Translations under genes and position numbers: made by a program
From: Paenibacillus caseinilyticus
GTDB lineage: Bacteria > Bacillota > Bacilli > Paenibacillales > NBRC-103111
DNA: 64,000 bases
Reading direction: 5' to 3'
Assembly: GCF_027533645.1 (NCBI RefSeq)
Contig: NZ_JAQAGY010000003.1
Span: forward strand, 372,001 to 436,000
Shown: positions 9,219-18,781 of the stretch, piece by piece
How the letters are laid out: each line of letters starts with the position of its first letter
Position numbering within the stretch: position 1 is the stretch's first letter
Notes under the pieces: model-generated
Seen by the model: only the letters and a program-made list of their open reading frames with translations
Databases searched by the model: none
What the model was told of the DNA's origin: nothing

Positions 9219-9244
9219 AAAAAAAGCCCCCGCTTTCAGGGGCT
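9219..9244 (-). terminator. Rho-independent terminator of the chemoreceptor gene
   Basis: On the minus strand AGCCCC-tgaaagcg-GGGGCT is followed by a run of seven T. It sits about 50 bp past the chemoreceptor stop codon. Confidence 0.85.
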
Positions 9245-9292
9245 CCAAAACCGTTAATCTTCTGCAAGTAACGGTTTTCTTGTCGAAACATC

Positions 9293-11248
9293 TTATACTT
9301 TAAATCTATCAACCCGGCTCTGCAAGTCCTGGGCCATATTCGAGAGCAGTTCCGAAGAAGAGGCAATTTCCTCCATTGTTGCAAGCTGCTGTTCTGTCGC
9401 AGCGGAGACGCTCTGGGTCTCCGAAGCCGACTTGCCTGCGATCGAGGCCATGTCGTCCATGGCTGTCATTACTTCTGAAGCGCCTTGGAACAATTGGGTC
9501 GAGGAGACGGACACCTCCTGAATCTGGCGGCTGACCTCAGCGACCAGGTTACTGATCTCCTCGAACGATTCTCCGGCGTGATGTACGGCTTGGATGCCCT
9601 CCACGACCTCCCGGCTGCCGAGCTCCGTCTTCTGGATCACCTGGCCGATCTCCTCCTGGATGCTCTTCACCAGGTCGCTGATCTGCCGGGCCGATGCCGA
9701 GGATTGATCCGCCAGCTTCTTCACTTCGCTCGCCACAACGGCGAAGCCTTTGCCGTGTTCACCTGCACGGGCCGCTTCAATCCCCGCATTCAGAGACAGC
9801 ATATTCGTCTGGGCGGAGATTCCCGCGATCACATTGACGATATTCCCGATGAGCTGCGAGTGACTGCCAAGCGAACTTACCGATGCCGTCAGTTCGTCAA
9901 ATACCGTGCGCAGCCGGTTGATTTCCTTCACTGCGGTCTGGATCGACTGGTCGCCCTCCGCCGCCTTGTCTGTCGCGAGGACAGCGGAAGAAGTCACCGT
10001 TTGGGCGCTAAGCGCAATTTGCTTAACACCGTCCACCATCTCGTTCACCGTCTTCGCCGTGCCTTCCACCCGGCGGGACTGCTTATCGGAATCTTCGGCC
10101 ATCTGCTGCACGGATGACGCCACATGCTCGGTGGCTGTGCTCGTCTGATCCGCGCTGGCATGGAGCTCTTCCGATGAGGTTGCCAACAGGATTGACGTAT
10201 CTTTGACGCCGGTAATCAGCGAGCGCAGATCGCAGGTCATCTGGTTCAGCGAATCTGCCAGCATCCCTATCTCATGCTTTGCTTTCACGTTGACATTCAC
10301 TGTGAGATCGCCTTGCGCCACTGCTTGCGTGATCCCGACGAGCTGCACGATCGGCTTGGTGATCCGGCCCGAGTAGAACCATCCCGCTGCTCCGGCCAGA
10401 AGAAGGGCCAGCACCAGCAGCAGAATGCCGTTGTGGATCAGCTGAGTGCCTTCCGCCATGACCGTATCGTAATTTTTCTCGCTGAAGACCACCCAACCGG
10501 TCAAGGGATCCTGTTTGTACGAGACCGCCATCACGCTGCCGCTCTCGTTCGTATACTGCTCCGTTGCTTTCCCGCCTTGGCTTCCGTGCTGGAAATAGGC
10601 AGTGTCCTTGATATCCTTCTGGAGCATTTCGGCATTCGGATGAGCCAGGATTTTGCCGCTGCGGTCCGCGATGAACGCCGTCCCCCCGTCTACGGAGAAA
10701 TCCTTGGCGAATTGGCTGAGCATATCGAGGGTCATGGTGCACTGTACGACGCCCACGATCTCGCCTGAGGCGCCGCGGACCGGGAGTACGATATTAATAC
10801 TCTGCTTCTTGGTCGTAGTGCTGATGACGACATCCGAAACCACAAGGTCGCCCTTTTGGAGCACCTGCTTGAAATAATCCCGGTCCTTGTTGTTCCCAAG
10901 CTCGGTGTTCGTGTTCTTGACCAGCTGCTGTCCGTCCGGCGCCGAGAAGACGAGGGACTGGAGCTCCGGATTCACCTTCCCTGCCGCGATCAGCAGATTC
11001 TTCACTTCCGGCTGCTTGCCCGGCTGATATTCTTTGAGGTTATTGTTTTCGGCAAGCACTCGCAGAAGCTCCGCCTTCTGGCGTACCAGTGACGTCACTT
11101 TCTCCTGCGCCTGCTCTGCGCTTTTTTCGTTAATCGTATAGGCATCAGACTGCAACTTCCCGTTGGTCGTAGGAAGGCTGTACGCTGCAAAAGCGAGCAA
11201 CGGCAGAAGGCTTATCAGCATCATGACTAGAATTAGCTGCTTTTTCAT
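9293..11248 (-). CDS. Methyl-accepting chemotaxis protein with dCache-type sensor
   Basis: About 651 aa: membrane segment near residues 5-25, periplasm-side sensor to about 275 with features of a double Cache domain ([36 protein letters not shown]), second membrane segment, HAMP, and a signalling domain with the conserved hairpin tip [46 protein letters not shown]. It transmits ligand occupancy to CheA/CheW. Start chosen at ATG 11248 (GGGGGAA, 8-nt spacer) rather than ATG 11263. Its position just upstream of a sugar ABC operon, with a terminator between, makes a linked ligand possible but unproven. Confidence 0.92.
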   Translation of the reverse strand: MKKQLILVMMLISLLPLLAFAAYSLPTTNGKLQSDAYTINEKSAEQAQEKVTSLVRQKAELLRVLAENNNLKEYQPGKQPEVKNLLIAAGKVNPELQSLVFSAPDGQQLVKNTNTELGNNKDRDYFKQVLQKGDLVVSDVVISTTTKKQSINIVLPVRGASGEIVGVVQCTMTLDMLSQFAKDFSVDGGTAFIADRSGKILAHPNAEMLQKDIKDTAYFQHGSQGGKATEQYTNESGSVMAVSYKQDPLTGWVVFSEKNYDTVMAEGTQLIHNGILLLVLALLLAGAAGWFYSGRITKPIVQLVGITQAVAQGDLTVNVNVKAKHEIGMLADSLNQMTCDLRSLITGVKDTSILLATSSEELHASADQTSTATEHVASSVQQMAEDSDKQSRRVEGTAKTVNEMVDGVKQIALSAQTVTSSAVLATDKAAEGDQSIQTAVKEINRLRTVFDELTASVSSLGSHSQLIGNIVNVIAGISAQTNMLSLNAGIEAARAGEHGKGFAVVASEVKKLADQSSASARQISDLVKSIQEEIGQVIQKTELGSREVVEGIQAVHHAGESFEEISNLVAEVSRQIQEVSVSSTQLFQGASEVMTAMDDMASIAGKSASETQSVSAATEQQLATMEEIASSSELLSNMAQDLQSRVDRFKV

Positions 11249-11413
11249 TCGATGTTCCCCCATCTGTTCGATTGGATTCGGATACTGGTTCCTTCCTTAT
11301 CTATCGGCAGTCCGGAGGGTATTGTGAAGCACAGCTCTAAGGGAGCTTATGGGGCATATAGGCCGCTCATTCCCAGCCCGAGGGATGGAACGGCCCGCTC
11401 CAAGCACAAGCCT

Positions 11414-11443
11414 AAGGGCGGCCCTCCGAAGAGAAGCCGCCCT
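11414..11443 (-). terminator. Hairpin downstream of the PTS operon
   Basis: AGGGCGGC pairs with GCCGCCCT around a 13-nt loop, about 50 bp past the EIICB stop codon. No T-run follows, so it may be an mRNA-end stabiliser and not an efficient terminator. Confidence 0.45.
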
Positions 11444-11491
11444 ATAGACCAGTAACCTATCCTGCTAGTTTTCGCACACTGCACAAAGCAG

Positions 11492-12976
<1,485 letters not shown>

Positions 12977-13033
12977 GAGGGTCAACCCTTTCGGATGTTG
13001 GATGTGTAGGTAAAATGCTGAATAAAGTCCGGT

Positions 13034-13543
13034 CTACGTCTGCGGCTTGACGGTCACACGAAGGATCCCCGTATCCCCGGCCTGAACGGCTCCCATCTTG
13101 ACCACCTCGAGGCCAGCGACAGCTTCTTCTTGATTCGCCATGACAACCGGCGTGATCAGCGGATAACCTGCCGCCCGGATCGCCTCCATGTCAAACTCGA
13201 TGAGCGTCTGTCCGGCCTTCACCGTATCGCCGCTGGCTATGAGCGCGTTGAAGCCTTCCCCCTTGAGGGCTACCGTATTGATGCCGATATGCATCAGGAC
13301 CTGGACGCCGGTAGCATGCTCGAGGATCAGAGCGTGGCGGGTTTTGATGAGATGGGCCACGGTTCCGTCGAACGGCGCCACTAGCTTGCCTTCAGAAGGT
13401 TCTATCGCGAGTCCTCCGCCCATATGGCCTTCCGCGAAGGCCGCATCCGGCACCTGGCTCAGCGCAACGGCCGAGCCTGACAACGGCGAGGCGATGTCAA
13501 GCACGTTCGCTTTACTCTTGCCACCAAACAATTTCGATAACAT
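13034..13543 (-). CDS. PTS EIIA component, glucose family
   Basis: 169 aa, matching free-standing EIIA-Glc proteins (about 165 aa). Seen: ASPLSG, FAEGHMGGGLAI, the conserved TRHALILEHATG, and active-site VLMHIGINTV with the phospho-His near residue 85. It takes phosphate from HPr and passes it to the EIIB domain. ATG 13543 follows TAAGGAGG at good spacing. It lies between glcT and the EIICB gene, 20 bp after glcT. Confidence 0.93.
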   Translation of the reverse strand: MLSKLFGGKSKANVLDIASPLSGSAVALSQVPDAAFAEGHMGGGLAIEPSEGKLVAPFDGTVAHLIKTRHALILEHATGVQVLMHIGINTVALKGEGFNALIASGDTVKAGQTLIEFDMEAIRAAGYPLITPVVMANQEEAVAGLEVVKMGAVQAGDTGILRVTVKPQT

Positions 13544-13563
13544 GGTTTGTTCCTCCTTATAAG

Positions 13564-14439
13564 TTAGCGCTGCGGCGGTGCACAGGTTAAAAATAGCCGG
13601 TACAGGTGCATCACCATGTAGCCGATCTCATCCTCGGGCACATCCTCGCCCAGCCGTTCTTGAATGAGCTCTCCGAGTTCCGAAGCCAGGAGATATTCGC
13701 GGGGATACGCCTCCTGAAAGCTCCGCATGAAGGGATTCGGCACGGCTTTCTTCTGGGCAATCCGGTCGACGGCCGACCGCAGATGGGTGACCAGCCTGAT
13801 GTAATCCATGCTGTCCCTGGACATGCGTCCTCCGAGTCTCTCCTCCACCTGTTCGACCAGCTCGCCGACCAGACTGGACATCTTGACGAGATGTCCGACC
13901 GACACATCGGAGACGGCCGAATGCACGTGGAAGGCGAGGAAGCCGATCTCATCCTCCGGCACGTCAATCCCGAAGCGCGTGGAGATGGTCTCCGCTGCGC
14001 TGCGAGCAATCTCGTATTCCTTCGGGAAGCACATCTGCGTCTCCTGAAGGAACGGATTGACGATATCCATCCCGTTGCGCAGCCGGTAGACGGCAAATTG
14101 GATATGGCTCGGGAGCGCAAAGTATACTTTATTATTGACCGGCTGCTCGAATTGTCCTCGCATACTGTCTATAATTTTTTCGGAGATCGCAATCACATCG
14201 GGATCAATGCCTTCAAGCAGCTTCTGATACTCGCTGAGCTCTTCGCGGTCATCAAGGCGAAACCGCTTCTCGATCCGCGGATCCTGAGACTCGATGGTTC
14301 CGCTTCCTTTTGAGGCAAAACCAAGGCCTTTGCCGAGCAGCACGCATTCTTTGCCGGTTTCGGGATCAAGCGCCATCAGCACATTATTGCTGATGACCCT
14401 CTCGATTCTCAGCGGACGGTTCGTTGTCAAGGTTGTCAC
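13564..14439 (-). CDS. glcT: Transcription antiterminator GlcT (BglG/LicT family)
   Basis: About 291 aa: N-terminal RNA-binding CAT domain (RIERVISNNVLMALDPETGKECVLLGKGLGF) and two PTS regulation domains with conserved His residues (LPSHIQFAVYRL...NPFLQET; GFLAFHVHSAV; VTHLRSAVDRI; GYMVMHLYRL). Members bind a RAT hairpin in leader RNA and prevent termination unless phosphorylated by their PTS. No strong ATG exists at the N-terminus. GTG 14439 (AAAGG, 4-nt spacer) is chosen, with TTG 14430 as an alternative; both match the usual 280-290 aa length. The gene's own leader carries a RAT-like sequence and terminator, so it likely controls itself with the PTS genes. Confidence 0.93.
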   Translation of the reverse strand: MTTLTTNRPLRIERVISNNVLMALDPETGKECVLLGKGLGFASKGSGTIESQDPRIEKRFRLDDREELSEYQKLLEGIDPDVIAISEKIIDSMRGQFEQPVNNKVYFALPSHIQFAVYRLRNGMDIVNPFLQETQMCFPKEYEIARSAAETISTRFGIDVPEDEIGFLAFHVHSAVSDVSVGHLVKMSSLVGELVEQVEERLGGRMSRDSMDYIRLVTHLRSAVDRIAQKKAVPNPFMRSFQEAYPREYLLASELGELIQERLGEDVPEDEIGYMVMHLYRLFLTCAPPQR

Positions 14440-14477
14440 ACCACCTTTCACAGATGTGGATGTTCTGGATGCGGAAA

Positions 14478-14532
14478 CAACAAAAAGAGCCAGAAAAAAG
14501 ACGGATTCTACTCCATAGTCTTTTCCTGGCTC
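14478..14532 (-). terminator. Leader terminator ahead of glcT (antitermination target)
   Basis: On the minus strand GAGCCAG-G-AAAAGAC pairs with GTCTTTT-TT-CTGGCTC around a 15-nt loop, followed by TTTTTGTTGTTT. It lies after the glcT promoter and before its ribosome binding site. Its 5' arm shares bases with the RAT-like element, the arrangement expected of mutually exclusive hairpins. Confidence 0.85.
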
Positions 14533-14556
14533 ATGCCCTTTAATCGGTAACACGCC
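14526..14556 (-). promoter_or_regulatory. GlcT-type RAT (ribonucleic antiterminator) element
   Basis: The minus-strand leader reads CGTGTTACCGATT, five bases, then GGCATGAGCCAG. This resembles my recollection of GlcT-bound RATs of Bacillus/Staphylococcus ptsG leaders (CGTGTTACTGATT...GGCATGAG). The last seven bases are the 5' arm of the leader terminator. Assignment is from memory of the motif, so identity of the bound protein is inferred. Confidence 0.7.
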
Positions 14557-14559
14557 AAA

Positions 14560-14573
14560 TGTATTCGATTACA
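14560..14573. promoter_or_regulatory. cre site at the glcT transcription start
   Basis: TGTAATCGAATACA on the minus strand fits TGNAANCGNWNNCA at all fixed positions and begins 5 bp after the -10, over the expected start point. CcpA bound here would block initiation of the glcT-PTS operon. Confidence 0.6.
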
Positions 14574-14578
14574 ATGTC

Positions 14579-14608
14579 ATCATAAAGGATAAGGCGCCGA
14601 TTAGTCAA
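14579..14608 (-). promoter_or_regulatory. SigA promoter of the glcT-PTS operon
   Basis: -35 TTGACT, an 18-bp spacer and -10 TATGAT on the minus strand. Transcription would start near 14572 and run through the RAT-like element and terminator before glcT. Confidence 0.8.
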
Positions 14609-14859
14609 TAGGGATACTTTTTTATTATTCAGGGGATAAAATACTCCATTGCCTCCCCCAAGCCCCCATCGTTCTTTGCCGGTCTGCTCACTCGCGAACC
14701 GCTCCGGGGCCTCTATGCCGACCTGAATTTCTCATTCCCTTTTGGGCCTATTTATGGCACAATGAAATAGGCTTTTGCCCGCTAACCGAAGACAAGTCAC
14801 TCATTCATTCCCTGTCATGTCAGCAGCATTTACTATACAGAAAAGCGGAGGAACACCCC

Positions 14860-15525
14860 ATGCAGTACATCATCTACGACTTGGAATTCACGGTGCAGCG
14901 CAAACAGCACCAGATCGCCGAGATCATCGAGATCGGAGCTGTCCGGGTGAAGGAAGTGGACGGCGCGGCCGCCATTATCGACACTTTCCAAACCTTCGTG
15001 AAGCCAACCAAGCAGCCTACGCTCACCCCTTCTACCGTCTCCTTTACCGGCATTCGGCAGGAAGATGTGGCCGGTGCCCCGCAATTCCGGGAAGCCGTCA
15101 AGGCATTCACCGCCTGGATGGGCGAAGAGGATTACTATCTGTGCTCCTGGGGTCCCGACGACAAGATGCAGCTTCTGCGCCAAACCCGCGAACTGCAGAT
15201 GGAACTCGATTGGATCCGCAATCACAACAATCTGCAGAGCCAGTATTCCCGGATGATCAACCCCGAGGTTTACAAGCAGGTGGGGCTGAAGCGCGCGCTG
15301 GAGATCGAGGAAATCACGCTGCAGGGCCAGCAGCACCGGGCGCTCGACGATGCTTATAATACGGCCCAGGTCTTCGTGAAGCGGTATGCCACCTTCCAAC
15401 TGGAGCGGAACCTGGCTTCCGAAGAGCTGCTCTATTCCACGGAACTCGTGTATTCCGAAGGCGAGGCTTCCCACAATCCTTTTGGCGCCCTGGCCAAACT
15501 GCTGGATACCGGAACATCGTCCTGA
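14860..15525 (+). CDS. DEDDh 3'-5' exonuclease, KapD-like
   Basis: 221 aa. Exonuclease fold with the metal-binding residues visible: YDLEFT (first Asp/Glu pair), CSWGPDDK (second Asp) and HRALDDAYNTA (His and last Asp). The overall pattern resembles KapD, a protein linked to sporulation control in Bacillus subtilis, more than DNA polymerase epsilon subunits. The C-terminal 50 residues are outside the nuclease core. The substrate is unknown. The gene is alone on its strand and has a clear terminator 30 bp downstream. Confidence 0.82.
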   Translation: MQYIIYDLEFTVQRKQHQIAEIIEIGAVRVKEVDGAAAIIDTFQTFVKPTKQPTLTPSTVSFTGIRQEDVAGAPQFREAVKAFTAWMGEEDYYLCSWGPDDKMQLLRQTRELQMELDWIRNHNNLQSQYSRMINPEVYKQVGLKRALEIEEITLQGQQHRALDDAYNTAQVFVKRYATFQLERNLASEELLYSTELVYSEGEASHNPFGALAKLLDTGTSS

Positions 15526-15553
15526 GCATTCCCTTTGGTTTCCCTTGTTCCCC

Positions 15554-15582
15554 AAACCTGTCCCCTAGGACAGGTTTTTTTC
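15554..15582 (+). terminator. Rho-independent terminator of the exonuclease gene
   Basis: AAACCTGTCC-CCTA-GGACAGGTTT with a T-run of eight. Strong, 30 bp after the stop codon. Confidence 0.92.
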
Positions 15583-15660
15583 GCTATTTTCCTTTGCCGG
15601 CTGCAACCTTTAATCCCCCTCCTGCGTCTCTAGAAGCATCTACACCCTAGGAGGAAAAGC

Positions 15661-16194
15661 ATGCAGGAATACATAACGATGGCGGAAGCCCTAAGCGTAC
15701 GGGCCGCCATCTCCCGGAGAATGCAAAGTCTGATGCAGGAGCGGATGATGAACAGCACGACGGTCATCGAGAAAGGCGAGCAGGCGGAGTATCCAACGCG
15801 CACGGTAGACCTGATCACCGAAGAGCTGGAGAAAACCGCCGCGGATTACCGGACGCTGGACGTCTTGATCGCGAAGGCCAATATTACGCATACGATCCGC
15901 TGGAACGACCGGGATCTCACCGTGCTTGAAGCGATCGAACTCGCGAAGCAGACCCGTGCCGAGATCAACATGCTGATCCCGCTGGGCTCGAACAAGAAGA
16001 TCGAGAGGCATATGCCGCGGGGCGGACACGGGGACAGCAGCCGGACTCTCTTCACCGTTGCCCTGTACGATCCGGAGGCTTACAGCCGTGCGGCCCAGAA
16101 GAAAGAACGCGAGGCCGTGAAGCTGTCCTCCCTCATCGAACAATCGAATCATGCCCACAAGGTGCCTTTTGATGCCTCGGCTTACATGGGCTAA
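15661..16194 (+). CDS. DIP1984-like (septicolysin-type) uncharacterised protein
   Basis: 177 aa, soluble, largely helical. The start MAEALSVRAAISRRMQSLMQERMMN, the central RTLDVLIAKANITHTI and a tail ending FDASAYMG resemble the DIP1984/septicolysin family (MKLAEALxxRADLxxRxxxL...INxTN). That family has no agreed function. ATG 15661 follows AGGAGG at 6 nt. No partner gene is evident. The family call is by motif memory and is moderate. Confidence 0.6.
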   Translation: MQEYITMAEALSVRAAISRRMQSLMQERMMNSTTVIEKGEQAEYPTRTVDLITEELEKTAADYRTLDVLIAKANITHTIRWNDRDLTVLEAIELAKQTRAEINMLIPLGSNKKIERHMPRGGHGDSSRTLFTVALYDPEAYSRAAQKKEREAVKLSSLIEQSNHAHKVPFDASAYMG

Positions 16195-16483
16195 TGGGCT
16201 AGGGCCGTGCTTGCCGCCGGCTCCGAAGAACGGACGGACTCCCTCCGGGCTTGGGAGCCGGTGACAACCGGCAGAAGAAACGGGAGAGTGCGGGCAGCCG
16301 TTTGTTGTTTGTCGGATACAAACAAATCTATACCTTCCCAAGAGCGGAATCCATGAGCCCACGGGTAACGGATCACGTCTTACGCCTGCACCTGATTACC
16401 TTTGACGGACTTCAACTTCAAAAAATAATTCGCCCCGTCCCCGTCTTCTTTCTACGCCTCCTATCCGGTTCGCATCCATATAC
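16195..16483. other. Intergenic, no gene seen
   Basis: About 290 bp between the DIP1984-like gene and the terminator of the HemAT-like gene. Local inverted repeats such as GAGCCGGTGACAACCGGC occur, but no ribosome-binding-site-supported CDS or recognisable riboswitch. No downstream gene would be served by a leader RNA here. Confidence 0.5.
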
Positions 16484-16542
16484 AAAGGCGGGAGCCCGCT
16501 GCAGACCGACAATTCATCGGCTGCAGCGGGCTCCCGCCTTTT
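16484..16542 (-). terminator. Very long terminator hairpin of the HemAT-like gene
   Basis: A perfect 21-bp stem (AAAGGCGGGAGCCCGCTGCAG and its complement) continues after a bulged A with CCGA/TCGG. T-runs are short on both sides (3-4), so it may work in both directions. It lies 30 bp past the HemAT-like stop codon. Confidence 0.75.
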
Positions 16543-16572
16543 GGCGTTCCGTCGCTTTTCTTGACGCTGAAC

Positions 16573-17895
16573 TTATGCGCGGCCGCGCAGCGTCTCCGCG
16601 GAAGCAGCTACTTTGCCTACCGCTCCGCCAATCTCGCGCACCACATGCTCCAACGTATCCATCTCGGACTCCATATGCACGGTCCGGTCGATATTGTTCT
16701 GCATGGAATCCATAATCCCCATGAATACCCGGCGGGCTTCCGCCGCTTCTTTGCGGGAGGTCTCCACCACCTGCTGCACTTCGCTGATCGAACGTACCAC
16801 ATTGGTGTTGTACTTGTCGGACTGCGACACAATATCCCCGATCCGGGTCAGCGTGCTCTTCGTGTCTTCCGAGAGCTTGCGCACCTGATCCGCTACGATA
16901 GAGAAGCCTCTGCCGTGCTCGCCGGCGCGTGCCGCTTCGATCGCTGCATTCAAGGACAGCAGGTTCGTCTGCTCCGCGATGTCCTGCACGATCGTCACGA
17001 TCTCCTTGATCTGGCCCGTCAGCTCGCTGAGCTGGCCGATCGTCTCCTGCATGTGATCCGCCCGGTCATGGATCGCATGGATCTTGGTCTCCAGCGAATT
17101 CAGACGCTCCTGGCCGCTACCGGCCAGACTCTGGCTGGCTTTCGACTGCTGTACGGTCTGCTCCAGCGCTTCCTTCATATCCCCGCTGCTGGCGATAAGC
17201 CCTTCCACCGAATGGCTGCTGAGTTCCGTCACTTGGGATAACTCTTCGCTAATCGTGCGCAGATCAGTGCGGTAGCGCTCATACTCGAGCTCGCGCTGGC
17301 GCAGATTTTCTTTCTCGTAAGCTTCGAGCACCAGCTGCTGCTCGAAATTCAGCAGCTTCGTCACGATCCCGGAGATCACAATGCTCTCCTCACGGTCCTG
17401 CACATGCGTTTGAATGACTTTCAGGAAAGCATTCTGCAGATTCTGGAACGCGCCTATATACCATTTGGGTTCCAAACCGATCCGCTGGTGAATCAGTGCG
17501 ATCTTGATCCGTTTCTCGATGAAGCTCCGGTCGATCTGACCGCTGAAGAGCTCCGTCAAATGAACCTTCAGCGTCTGGCGCAGTCGCTCCACGGAGCTGT
17601 TATCGCTAATGATCTGCTCGAGCTTGCCGACCTTCAATACAGCATCATAGAACTGCTGCACGATCCAGTCGATCTGCCCGGCCATCAGCGGCTGAACCAT
17701 TTTGATCACCCGCAGATCCTGCTCGGTGAATTGAATCATGTTCAGCTGGGCATCAAGCTCGCGGTCGTTCAGCGAGAAAGCAACCGGCAGCCGGCTCATC
17801 TGATCCTGCTTCAGGAATAGATCGTGATGCGCCGGCTTCGAATCCTTCTTCCATCCGAACCATCCGGCCACCGTGCTGAATGGACATTTGCTCAT
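16573..17895 (-). CDS. hemAT: Globin-coupled chemoreceptor (HemAT-like aerotaxis sensor)
   Basis: About 440 aa, soluble. The N-terminal globin-coupled sensor domain (about 50-200) includes RIKIALIHQRIGLEPKWYIGAFQNLQ, where the His near 136 matches the haem-ligating proximal His of HemAT. The C-terminal MCP signalling domain has [44 protein letters not shown]. There are no membrane segments, as in HemAT. It should bind oxygen through haem and signal to CheA. Start ATG 17895 follows AGGAGG with a 7-nt spacer; upstream in-frame starts lack such a site. Confidence 0.92.
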   Translation of the reverse strand: MSKCPFSTVAGWFGWKKDSKPAHHDLFLKQDQMSRLPVAFSLNDRELDAQLNMIQFTEQDLRVIKMVQPLMAGQIDWIVQQFYDAVLKVGKLEQIISDNSSVERLRQTLKVHLTELFSGQIDRSFIEKRIKIALIHQRIGLEPKWYIGAFQNLQNAFLKVIQTHVQDREESIVISGIVTKLLNFEQQLVLEAYEKENLRQRELEYERYRTDLRTISEELSQVTELSSHSVEGLIASSGDMKEALEQTVQQSKASQSLAGSGQERLNSLETKIHAIHDRADHMQETIGQLSELTGQIKEIVTIVQDIAEQTNLLSLNAAIEAARAGEHGRGFSIVADQVRKLSEDTKSTLTRIGDIVSQSDKYNTNVVRSISEVQQVVETSRKEAAEARRVFMGIMDSMQNNIDRTVHMESEMDTLEHVVREIGGAVGKVAASAETLRGRA

Positions 17896-18073
17896 TGGGG
17901 CTCCTCCTGTTGACATCACCCGCAGCCGCCCTCCCTTGGCGCTCCTGCTCCAAGGCACCGAAGGGGATGCGCGGGACCGTCATATTGTATACGGAGAATA
18001 TCGGCAGGAGGAGCGGTACATGTTAGAGGGGAGACCCCGCATTTGATTACCATCGCGGCACCGCCAAGTCGGG

Positions 18074-18781
18074 CTACAGCTCGGGTACCGCCCGCACGAA
18101 TTTGTATCCGACCCCATGCACGTTGATGATGTATCGGGGAGCGGCCGGATCCGGTTCGATCTTCTTCCGCAGATTGCTGATATGTACGATAATGGTGCGC
18201 GAGTCATTGAAGCACTCCTGCCCCCAGATCTCGCGGAACAGCTCCTCGTGCGTGAACGTCTTGTCCGGGCTCAAGGCCAGGAAGCTCAGCAGATCGAACT
18301 CCTTGCGCGATAGCGGTACTGCCCGCCCTTCCACCGTGACCGACCTCGACAGCCGGTCGATGCCGATGGGGCCTACCTGTATCTTCATCCCGCTCGGGTC
18401 CCCATCCCCGGCCAACCGGGGCCGCCGGAGGTTCGCCCGCACCCGGGCAACGAGCTCATTCGGGGAGAACGGCTTCGTAATATAATCATCCCCTCCCAGG
18501 TTCAGTCCGTTGATCTTATCTTCCTCCTCCTTCTTGCAGCTCAGAAACAGAATCGGCGCCGAGGTAATCTCCCGCAGCTCCCTGCAGATCTCGAATCCGC
18601 TTCGGTCCGGCAGCAGCACGTCGAGGATCGCCAGATCCGGCCGCTCACGGGCGGCCAAGGCCACCGCTTCCTCCCCGCTCCGGGACCAGACGACCCGGTA
18701 TTCGTTTCGCTCCAGATATTTTTTTATAATCTCGCCGATCTCCTTGTCATCTTCAACCAGCAGTATCGTTTGTCCTGACAT
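18074..18781 (-). CDS. OmpR-family response regulator
   Basis: About 235 aa: receiver domain (LLVEDDKEIG, phospho-Asp in LAILDVLLPDRSG, KPFSPNE) and winged-helix DNA-binding domain (LSRKEFDLLSFLALSPDKTFTHEELFREIWGQ, RTIIVHISNLRKKIE, VHGVGYKFV). ATG 18781 (GGTGG, 8-nt spacer) overlaps the 3' end of the kinase gene by 29 bp, so the two are co-translated partners. Target genes are not evident nearby; the MATE pump upstream has its own terminator. Confidence 0.93.
   Translation of the reverse strand: MSGQTILLVEDDKEIGEIIKKYLERNEYRVVWSRSGEEAVALAARERPDLAILDVLLPDRSGFEICRELREITSAPILFLSCKKEEEDKINGLNLGGDDYITKPFSPNELVARVRANLRRPRLAGDGDPSGMKIQVGPIGIDRLSRSVTVEGRAVPLSRKEFDLLSFLALSPDKTFTHEELFREIWGQECFNDSRTIIVHISNLRKKIEPDPAAPRYIINVHGVGYKFVRAVPEL

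Noticed and set aside
16200..16480. Possible riboswitch downstream of the DIP1984-like gene
   Set aside because: No consensus I know fits, and no gene on either strand follows that it could control.
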